Source of the DNA: Patiria pectinifera
Lineage: Eukaryota > Echinodermata > Asteroidea > Valvatida > Asterinidae
Reading direction: 5' to 3'
Length of the DNA stretch: 64,000 nt
Assembly: GCA_029964075.1 (NCBI GenBank)
Contig: CM057148.1
Location: 32,481,916 to 32,545,915, forward strand
The position numbers and the translations under genes were made by a program. A model generated the notes under the pieces. That model was not told the origin of the DNA, searched no databases, and saw nothing but the letters and a program-made list of their open reading frames with translations. Shown in pieces: positions 24,667-33,099 of the stretch. The first letter of the stretch is position 1. Each line of letters starts with the position of its first letter.

Positions 24667-25003
24667 TAACTTCCTTGGCATATTTGCTAGGAGAAGGATG
24701 TAACCTCAATCCTGCAAAATCCTCCTACTGCCGCCATGTAAAAATTGCATACTGCCTCAATCCTAGCTGCAAAATCCTCCAGTAATCACTGTCAATATGG
24801 TGAGGCAGAGCCAGTGACATCCTGGAGCATGTATAGACCTAAATGTATGCATGGCTGAGCATAAACAACACAAGGTCCGGCCCAAGACCTCGACACAGTG
24901 TATCCTCCGAAATGCAACACACCTTTGCCATATAGCCTCAATCCTGGAAAATCCTCCATTTTGCAAAGCGGATTCTGGAGGATTTGGGAAGGTTAGGGTT
25001 AAT
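24667..25003. mobile_element. MITE copy C of the TAACCCTAAC family, just upstream of LRRC27
   Basis: The left end is TAACTTCCTTGGCATATTTG and then CTAGGAG. The right end is the complement of TTAACCCTAACC. The internal words are CCTCAATCCTGCAAAATCC (24704), CCTCAATCCTAGCTGCAAAA (24756) and CCTCAATCCTGGAAAATCC (24937). A complementary GGAGGATTT lies near the right end. It lies roughly 70-400 bases upstream of the last 5' UTR exon, so it sits in the UTR intron or the promoter. Confidence 0.6.
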
Positions 25004-25452
25004 GCAGAATGGGCAAGTCATTCACTTCATCCCATTTCCACTGGAGGCGAGCTTCCAGAACCTTTGAATAGTAAAAGTTCTAGATTTGGCAATTTTTCTT
25101 TCAAATTATAACTAACGTTAGGATGTAGCAATACTTTTAGAACTTAAAGGGGGCTTTCATATTTATGGCAGGCAGTGGACATTTGGCCAGCGCTAGTTTT
25201 CTTTTAGTAAACATTGTTTTCAAGGAAGCTTTCTTTGATTGGCTTAGTGATAGACCTATATTTTTAGTTTGCCAGCGGTCATCTTTGATTACTCTGGCAA
25301 ACTACATTAAGGCCTACCAAAAGAAAGCCAGCTTTTTTCTTTCTTTTTTTCTTTTTTTTTTCTTTTTTGTGTAGGATCATATGCAGTCAAGGGTAAAAGG
25401 TAGAAATTGATGGTTTTGGGTGTTTTTTCCCCTCATTTTTCCAATAAAAAAA

Positions 25453-26020
25453 GGTAGTGTATATTTTGCCGAAGGTAACGCTAGCAAACTAACGTTTACT
25501 AAAGGTTTGCCGGCGGCAATCCATATCAACAGAGGGCGCTGTACTCTTTAAGATAGGGCTGAATTATAACATGTATTAAATTCCCTCCAAAGTTGTGTAG
25601 CACAGTTGGTGCAGTGGTTAAGCAATATCTCTAATGAGTGGGATGTCCCGAGTTCGAATCCTGACCCCCGCCACAATTTTAAGGTTTTTTTTTTCCATCC
25701 CCAAATAAATAAGAATATTCTTCTTTTATTATTTTAATATGTCTCAAACATTTTATTGCAGAGTATTACTTTTTCTTTTTCAGATTTGTGGCTCTGGAGG
25801 ATTTTTTTTTTAAGGGAAATAAAGTCCGAAATTATAAAATGGTCTGATTCCCATCTTGTTAATACAAAAATACAACGATAATATTGGCATGGAGCCAGAC
25901 TAAAATTTGTCACCGGAAAATGTTTAAGTACAAAAAAACAGTAACTGCGCATGTTCAGTACATATCCGGCAAACTAACGTTTACTGAAGGTTTGCCGTCT
26001 CCGGCAAAATATCCACTGCC
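25453..26020. mobile_element. Nested TIR element (GGCAGTGGATATTTTGCCG ends)
   Basis: The left end is GGTAGTGTATATTTTGCCG. The right end is the complement of GGCAGTGGATATTTTGCCG. Just inside each end, in the same orientation, lies a near-palindromic block: GCAAACTAACGTTTACTAAA at the left and GCAAACTAACGTTTACTGAA at the right, each closed by GGTTTGCC. It carries a tRNA-like segment (25600-25672). Fragments of the same end occur at 4117 and, more diverged, near 25165. Confidence 0.6.
25600..25672 (+). repeat. tRNA-like segment (SINE head or tRNA pseudogene)
   Basis: TAGCACAGTTGGTGCAGTGG then TTAAGC fits a box A region, and GAGTTCGAATCC fits box B, at tRNA spacing, followed by CCCCCGCCA. The acceptor stem does not pair cleanly. 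It lies inside the nested transposon at 25453-26020. Confidence 0.55.
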
Positions 26021-26179
26021 AACAATAAGGTAGGGCTGTCAGAATAGGGTAGGTAGGGAAACCGGAAGCAGAACTTTTATTTTTTTGGGCCTAATCATAA
26101 TGCCATATGCTGCGTTCCAATCACATCAGATCATGTTTCTTGTGTTCACAAGTCGTTTTGGAGCTAGAGTTTCTCTAGA

Positions 26180-26224
26180 CCCGTGAACGTGGTGTTGTAT
26201 ACAAGCCACGTCCACGGGTCTAGA
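26180..26224. repeat. 19-bp hairpin
   Basis: TCTAGACCCGTGAACGTGG and CCACGTCCACGGGTCTAGA are complementary except at one position, with a 13-base loop. TCTAGAGTTTCTC-type sequence lies on both sides. Its origin is unknown; it may be a tiny foldback element. Confidence 0.6.
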
Positions 26225-26439
26225 GTTTCTCAAGCTGCAGCTAGGTCGCTGGAGGTAGGTAACGTTAGACCGTTAAACATGGCGGTTTAGTACTATAACT
26301 TTTTGGACCTGTCAATGCTGCTGGTTTTGGTGAACAACTTCCTCCAGCCCTAATGACAACCCAATGATATAATTTAGGGCTGGGTAACTCCAGCTAACTT
26401 GACACCAGTCTAGTACTAGTAAGATGAACGGGAACAAGT

Positions 26440-26729
26440 ACAACTACAACAAGGGGATGTTACAAGCCAGCTAGACTGGTTTCCTGACCTTACTGCTTAC
26501 AATTCCCCGACGTCTATAAATTGTTCCGTTTCATCTTATGTGGGGTCAGGAAACCAGACTAGTACATGAACACTGATGAACATGATTGTTTTTCTTGGTT
26601 TTTCCAGCATCTACGAACACAAAATTTCAAACAAGTCAGTGCGACAATATTTGCTATAAAATGCTTTACCCCCCCAAACCCATCCATTTCTGAAAATTAC
26701 CGCAAAAGCAAATGTTGTATATTCCCTTT
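26440..26729 (-). mobile_element. Partial copy of the TTAA-target MITE
   Basis: Read on the minus strand from 26729: AGGGAATATACAACATTTGC, TAGATGCTGGAAAAACCAAG, CAATCATGTTC and GTCTGGTTTCCTGACC, in the same order as the intact copy at 31095-31611. The opposite end was not found near 26440, so the copy is truncated or rearranged. It holds a strong hairpin at 26472-26564. Confidence 0.65.
26472..26564. repeat. Conserved hairpin inside the TTAA-target MITE
   Basis: CTAGACTGGTTTCCTGACC and GGTCAGGAAACCAGACTAG, with one unpaired base, close a stem around about 55 bases. The loop reads AATTCCCCGACGTCTATA. The intact copy keeps the same loop (TATAGACGTTGGGGAATT) but its stem is diverged. Confidence 0.7.
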
Positions 26730-27003
26730 CATTAACGATCGCGATACTGTACCAACCATGCGAAGGTTCCCCAGTCCCAGCCAGCCGGTCAATGCTATTT
26801 GCATGGCATCCTGACGTATCACCGATATTAACGTGCGCAGAATTTGAACCAGACTAGCCGGAGCTGAATTGCTGTTAATGTTGCTATGGAAGCCGGCATG
26901 CCGAGTTTATCGTTGACAAAAAAAGTTGTAAAATAATCATATCATGCATGCGCCACGATATTTTTTAAAGACTGTTACACTAGCGTAGCCTAATTGGATG
27001 GGA

Positions 27004-27190
27004 TGTGTGCACGGGGGGCAAAGCCCGGGGCCAACCCGACGCCCGCACGTGCTGGTGCCCGCTCTTTTGCCGCGGCTACACCACCCGCCCCCGCGGCCCC
27101 AACCGCTCGGACAGTGGCGTAGCCGGCCGCAGCGCAGCCGAGGCGGCGGAACCGGGGAGCAGAGGGGCACCTACCCCCATTTTCCCAGGC
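27004..27190. other. GC-rich, CpG-rich island
   Basis: About 190 bases of high GC with many CpG sit in AT-rich surroundings, including CAGTGGCGTAGCCGG at about 27111 and AAAGTGCCCCCG at its edge. CAGTGGCGTAGC is a frequent MITE or hAT terminal word, so this may be transposon sequence rather than a promoter. Open frames across it in several registers reflect composition. Confidence 0.45.
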
Positions 27191-27456
27191 CAACAAAAGT
27201 GCCCCCGTTTATTGAATGTGCCCCTCCGAGATGAAAACACGTACCCATGATGAAAGCATAAGGATCGCACTACAAATAAAATTGTCTCTCGCGATCTTGC
27301 AATGCAAAACTGCCCCTCAAAAACACAAGTAGACCGACGTCTCTCGCATTAACTCGAGATGGAAAACTACCCCTCTCTAGCTGGAAAATTGGCCATCAAA
27401 AACAATAGTGCTCCTCTCGCGATAACTTCTCGATGATTGAAAACTTCCCCTCGAAA

Positions 27457-29044
27457 TATGGAGCGTCAAAAGTGGACAACCGAATTTTCTCATTTTCTGC
27501 TAGTGGAATTTTAGGTTTTTCAAAATGGCAACATCGGATTTTAAAAAACTCAATTTTCTACTAGCAAAAATTTTGATTTTACTTTTACGACAATCTGGGT
27601 GCCTCAAAAGTGGACAACTAAAAATCTCAAATTCTTACTTGCAAAAATGTATGGTGCGTCAAAAGTGGACAACTGTATTTTCCAATTTTCTGCTGGTAGA
27701 AATTTAATTTTTTGAAATGGCCTCACTGGATTTTAAAAAAATTAATTTTCTGTTAGCGGAAATTTGGATTTTACTTTTTCGACAATCTCGGTGCCTCAAA
27801 AGTGGAGAAGTAGAAATCTCACATTCTTGCATGCAAAAGTTATGATGCTCCAAAAGTGGACAACTGCGTTTTCCCATTTCCTGCTATAGCAGAAATTTCA
27901 TTTTAAAAGTGATGTCGCCCGTTTTAAAAGTGCCATTCTTTTTTTGCAAGCAGAAATGTGGATTTTACTTTGACGCCTCAAAGTGCATAACTAAAAATCA
28001 CGGAGACACAGCTAGCACCCCTCTGTTTGAAATAAAACATTCCCAAAGATATAGGATCTTGGCCGGGTCTGTTTACTAGAGCGGCTAATTTGACAGTCCT
28101 TTGTGTAGCCTACTTATCACCGCCAGTTTCCGACCCAGCTCCAGTTCACGCGTCTCGCATCTCTATTGGGTTACCCATGTACGGTCAGTTCGTTGTTCCA
28201 TTTTCTATCCGTTTTGACTGGCCGTTTCTTGTAACCTGAGCGAAAAGCTCGTTGGATGGCGCGGAAAGAGCGAGGAAAGGCGGTCAGTACTAAGGATAAC
28301 AGTGTATCAGCCGGTTGTACCGAATGATATAAAAAAAATATAGGATTTTACACACACCATACCAAGTTAGGGTTAACGACTGCGGTGTGAGTAGATATGA
28401 GTGATATGACTGTCAAATTAGCCGCTCAAGTAAACAGACCCAAGATCCTATATCTTTGGGAATGTTTTATTTCGAACAGAGGGGTGCTAGTTGTGTCTCC
28501 GTGATTTTTAGTTATGCACTTTGAAGCGTCAAAGTAAAATCCACATTTCTGCTTGCAAAAAAGAATGGCACTTTTAAAACGGGCGACATCACTTTTAAAA
28601 TGAAATTTCTGCTATAGCAGGAAATGGGAAAACGCAGTTGTCCACTTTTGGAGCATCATAACTTTTGTACGTAAGAATTGAGATTTTTACTTGTCCACTT
28701 TTGAGGCACCGGGATTGTCAAAAAAGTAATATCTAAATTTCTGCTAGCAGAAAATTTAGTTTTTTTTAAATCCAGTGTGGCCATTTAAAAACTTAAATTT
28801 CTACTAGCAGAATATGGGAAAATACGGTTGTCCACTTTTGACGCACCATACTTTTTTGTTAGTAAGAATTTGAGATTTTTAGTTGTCCACTTTTGAGGCA
28901 CCCAGATTGTCGTAAAAGTAAAATCCAAATTTTTGCTAGTAGAAAATTGAGTTTTTTAAAATCCGGTGTTGCCATTTTGAAAAACCTAAAATTCCACTAG
29001 CAGAAAATGAGAAAATTCGGTTGTCCACTTTTGACGCTCCATAC
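27457..29044. repeat. Giant inverted repeat 1 (arms ~640 bp, loop ~309 bp)
   Basis: The left arm is 27457-28098 and the right arm 28408-29044. The outer edge GGAGCGTCAAAAGTGGACAA pairs with TTGTCCACTTTTGACGCTCC. The inner edge, TAGGATCTTGG then GGCTAATTTGACAGTC, pairs with GACTGTCAAATTAGCC then CAAGATCCTA. Pairing is close along the whole length. Each arm is itself a tandem array of a ~193-bp unit marked by the word TCAAAAGTGGACAAC; left-arm instances fall near 27464, 27603, 27658, 27795 and 27849. Nothing codes for a transposase. The loop is not repetitive and is unrecognised. Confidence 0.9.
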
Positions 29045-30479
29045 TCGAATGGCCCCTAAAGTATCTTCACGCGAATAAAATGGTCACTGAACTGGCTCTC
29101 GCAATTAAAAAAAAAGTCTCTCTACATACATGTAACTAGGTAAAAGTAACACAATTAAAGAGCAATAGTCCAGGCAATATAAGGTTTGACCTCAAACAAA
29201 TTGCAACAGAATTTTGTTTCACCACAGTGCATTTCTATAAGGTCCATGACATACTAATTAAAAGTCCAAAAAAAACCAAGTGGTGGAAACATGCCTAATT
29301 TGCATAAATCCAAAATGGCCGCAAAGTTTAGGATTTTTACATTGATTTGGTCATATTTCTCATACTAGATAGCTTCTTGAGGAACTTCAAACAATAAATT
29401 TTGGTCCTTGTACAGTGATTTCATCATTATTCAAGTCCTATGTAAATTTCAAGATCCCTATGTTTCCTAAATTTGCCAAATGCGGTGTAATAATTTGCAT
29501 AAATGCCATATATTAATTTGCATAAATTAAAGTTAAAATTATTGCTGTCATGTGTGGACATGTCACAATTGAATTTTCTCTAATAACTTCTAGTTCAGTT
29601 ATGTATCACACCACAGAGCATCTCTATGTGGTCCCGAAAAAAAACTAAGTAAAAAAAAATCCAAGTGCTGGAAATAAGTCTAATTTGCATAAATTCAAAA
29701 TGTCCACTAATTATATGATTTTCATACTGATTTGGCCATAATTCTCGTCCTACATAATTCTCGTTTTACATTGATTTCATCATTTTTCTAGTCCTGGGTA
29801 CCTTCCAAGATCCCTATGTTTCCCAAATTTGCCAAATGCTGTATAATAATTAGCATAAATGCCTTATACTAATTTGCATAAATTCAAATAAAGTAACGTT
29901 GAAGTTACAGCACAATTAGGATCTGTGTTGGGACTTAGGCCATGAAAAAAATGGGTTGCGGGGGTAACTATGTATCAGGTTTTGCACTTTTATTGAGTCT
30001 GATTTAAGAGGCGAAAGATACATATTGAGTAATCTTCATCCAAGAACAGAATGACAAAGTTAAATACTAATTCTAAACAATTAACAAGGAACAAGTAGCA
30101 AGTCAATTAAATAAAAACACAATTATAGTTAAAGTCGCAATTATTTAAGTGGTTCTCGCTAAATCATTAACATCAGTTTCGATTATGCAACTCAAAAATA
30201 CAAAATACGGAATAGTAAATGAAATGAAACTGTAGCTTAACTTCTTATCATATATGATTACTGTGAAGGGAGAAAACAATTGTACTTTCCCTGATAATCC
30301 AAGTTCACTGAATACAGAAATATCACAAAGATCCATATTGGCGACCTTTCATCCATATTGGCTTGCATGCAATGTTAGTCTGGTTGTTATCATCTACACG
30401 TACATCTTTGTATCTTAGAATGAACACTTATGTGGCAGACTATAATCTTCAGCAGCATTAGGATCAATGTCTGGTTGTA

Positions 30480-30688
30480 GGCGAGTTGGCACAACTAGTG
30501 CCACGGCATTCAGTGCAAGCAGTTGAACAAGAGAGGTCATACTTTCGGCAGTGCAGTTTCTATTCGCACAAGTCTTTCTTACACCCACATCTGATGACCT
30601 CAAGTAGTGATGGTGGTGCTGGCGGTTTGTCCGTTTGTATGGAAGATTTGCCATCAATGACCTGCCAACCCCTATCTGCTGGAGGCAA
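30480..30688 (-). pseudogene. Broken cysteine-rich coding fragment in the loop of inverted repeat 2
   Basis: The minus strand reads KLPPADRGWQVIDGK, then KPPAPPSLLEVIRCGCKKDL, an in-frame TAG, then LHCRKYDLSCSTACTECRGT and SCAN. The order (a GW segment, PAP..LL, then a C-x-C, CRK.xLxC, CxxC.Gx.C cysteine cluster) matches the C-terminal part of a protein family I have seen repeatedly in invertebrate genomes. The cysteine spacing recalls tesmin/TSO1 CXC domains. Only this C-terminal part is present. The TAG and the absence of any start mark it as a captured or decayed fragment. The family assignment is from memory of the pattern. Confidence 0.5.
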
Positions 30689-31094
30689 TTTGTTTACTTG
30701 TAATCATATATGATAACAATAGAAGTTTAGCTACAGTTTCATTTCATTTACTATTCCGTAGTTTGTATTTTTGAGTTAAGTGATTTAGCGAGAACCACTT
30801 GAATAATGAAGATTACTCAATTCGTATCTTTCGCCTCTTCTCCAATATAACAGATCAGACTCAATAAAAGTTCGACACCTGTGGAATAGTTTCCCCCGCG
30901 ACCCGTTTGTCATGGCCTAAGTCCCAACATGGGTCACAATCAGTGTGCCATAATTGTAACTTTACTTTAATTTATTTGAAATTATGCAAATTATTATACG
31001 GCATTTGGCAAATTTGGGAAACATTGGGATCTCGAAAGGTACCCAGGACTAGCATAATGATGAAATCAATGTAAAAAGACAAATTGTTGCTTAA

Positions 31095-31611
31095 AGGGAA
31101 TATACAACATTTGCTTTTGCTGCAGTTTTAAGAAATATATGGATTTGGAGGATTAGTATGTTATAGCAATTTTGTTAAACTGAATTGTTTCACGTTTTGG
31201 GCTGGTAGATGCCGGAAAAACCAAGACAATCAATCATGTTCTTGTAGTCTGGTTCCCTGACCCCGCTTACGATGAATCAGAGCAATGTATAGACGTTGGG
31301 GAATTGTAAGGTCAGAGAATCAGTCTAGCAGGTTTGAACTCTTTCAAAGGTGTGTGATCAATTGCACACAAAAAAGCAGAATAACTAAATTTTAAAAATT
31401 AAGAGCAGTTTTTGAAAAAAAAGCCAGTTTTCTCCAACGCTGGTCAGCCGACCAGCATTTGAAAAATACAATTTTTCTTGAAAATGTCAGCACACCAGGA
31501 GCTACGATTTTACAGGATGCTTTTAATTGCCTGTCATTCCAATCCAGTAAGGTATTTCGTGATAATGTGATCGTTTCGTTTTTTGATGTTTGCAAATGTT
31601 GTATATTCCCT
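31095..31611. mobile_element. TTAA-target MITE inserted in the right arm of inverted repeat 2
   Basis: Perfect TIRs AGGGAATATACAACATTTGC (31095-31114) and GCAAATGTTGTATATTCCCT (31592-31611) are bounded by TTAA on both sides. An empty-site paralogue lies 350 bases on, where GTCGTTTTAAGTACC at about 31963 continues without interruption. TTAA duplication is the hallmark of piggyBac-type transposition. It is 517 bp with no transposase. Confidence 0.85.
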
Positions 31612-32869
31612 TTAAAGCACCCCAAAAAGCAATGTAGGACAATGTTTTTAAGTGGTCATTTTGAATTTATGCAAATTAGGCATATTTCTACCACTTGGAT
31701 TTTTTGGGACTATTTTAGGGGCCTTACAGAAATGCACCGTGATATTTATGTATAAATAACTGAACTTGGATTATCAGGGAAAATTGAATTGTGACATGTC
31801 CACACATGGCAGCCATAATTTGAACTTTAATTTATGCAAATTAATATATGGCATTTATGCAAATTAATATACGGCATATGGAAAATTTGGGAAACATGGG
31901 GATCTTGAAAGTTACCTAGGACTAGAATAATGATAAAATCAATGTAAACGGACTAAAATTGTCGTTTTAAGTACCTCAAAAAGCTATCGAGTATGAGAAA
32001 TATGACCAATTCAATGTGAAAGTCCTAAAATTTTCGGCCATTTTGGATTTATGCAAATTAGGCATATTTCCACCACTTGGATTTTTTTGGACTTTTAGTA
32101 TGTCATTTTAGGGACCGTATAGAAATGCACTGTGTTGAAAAAAATTCTGTTGCAATTTGTTTGAGGTTCACTCAAAAAATGAAGTATTTTGCCTGGACTA
32201 CAAGATGGACAACGTTCCTCGTCATAGCTAGGGGTGCACTGAACTAATTCAAGCTAGCCCCATTGAAAACAGTGTAAAATTATTAATTCAGGGTCAAATA
32301 TATTAACATGCAAGCCGACATCACTGGTGTTTCTCAAATAACAAATAAATTATTGTCTTGTCCTTCATCTGTCCATTTCTCTTAAATTTTGGGTGGGTTA
32401 GCCCGTTACATTTTTAAATATTCACACCACAGCAAACTCACCTCCTGAGAAGTGATACTTCCCAAGACTGCATGCAGCAATTTTACAAATGGATCCTCAG
32501 GCAAATAGGACCCATTTTTCAACCGTGAGTCCAATCAGTCTCAGATGCATGGAAGCCCAAAAAACAGGGAGTTGATCCCTGGCTATATTTACACAATTTC
32601 ACCCTTTTTAAGCCAAACAGTCTCCTTTTTCAAAAGGAGTTGTGGGGGCACTTTTCATTCTAATGAGCTCGTGTAGAAACTTCAATTAGGACCTACTTCA
32701 CTGCACCCGTAGTTCGAGTTTCGAAATGAAACATTCTCGTTTTTGCGAATAAATGAAGGAATGCATGAGTCCGAAATATTGAACCTATGGCGGATCCTGG
32801 ATTTTTAATTTTTAGTAATAATACCAAACGGACAATGACTGCATTTAATTAGGGCCAAACTGAACACCA

Positions 32870-33000
32870 AATGTGAAGTACTCGTCTCGGGGTCCTGAAC
32901 TTAAGTGTACTCGGAAGTACAAGTACTCGTACTCGTACTCGGTAACCTAAGTACTCGGCAGAACTCGGTACTCGGAAAAAAAGTACTCGACTACAACACG
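32870..33000. repeat. TACTCG-saturated segment
   Basis: The hexamer TACTCG recurs about ten times in 120 bases, three of them directly in tandem near 32923-32942. The others are spaced irregularly as AGTACTCGG and GTACTCGG. It is an interspersed-word repeat rather than a clean microsatellite. Confidence 0.7.
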
Positions 33001-33099
33001 GCTTAATTTCAACTTTTGAATTAAGAGCAAGACGCTCCCAATACGTGCGCCACTTAAAACTAATGTTAAAAACTGTATTAAGGCCTGCAAAAACAAGCA

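Larger units (their letters stand above)
25311..26091. mobile_element. GGCC-ended MITE, copy 3, split by a nested element
   Basis: The flanks are an exact TAA duplication (25308-25310 and 26092-26094) with GGCC at each end. The left half has GATTGATGGTTTTGGG and TTTTTCCAATAAAAAAA. The right half has TAGGGCTGTCAGAATAGGGT and GGAAACCGGAAGCAGAAC. In the copy at 20776-21024 these halves are continuous, so the inner 25453-26020 block inserted later. Confidence 0.7.
29167..32199. repeat. Giant inverted repeat 2 (arms ~1-1.1 kb, loop ~438 bp)
   Basis: The left arm is 29167-30261 and the right arm 30700-32199; the right arm is lengthened by a 517-bp insertion. The outer edge AGTCCAGGCAA pairs with TTGCCTGGACT. 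The inner edge CATATATGATTAC pairs with GTAATCATATATG. Matching interior blocks include TCAAACAAATTGCAACAGAA with TTCTGTTGCAATTTGTTTGA, and GTGGTTCTCGCTAAATCA with TGATTTAGCGAGAACCAC. Each arm contains about two ~380-bp repeats rich in AATTTGCATAAAT. The arms have diverged modestly, with indels. The loop carries a broken cysteine-rich coding fragment. Confidence 0.88.

Noticed and set aside
25600..25672. Functional tRNA gene
   Set aside because: Box A and box B are present, but the acceptor stem does not pair and it lies inside a nested transposon.
27004..27190. Promoter CpG island
   Set aside because: It contains CAGTGGCGTAGCC, a common transposon end, and no transcription unit starts beside it, so it is listed only as a GC-rich block.
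27457..32199. CRISPR-like or centromeric satellite array
   Set aside because: The repeats are arranged as inverted arms with long diverged units, not regular spacers or head-to-tail satellite arrays, and the genome is eukaryotic.
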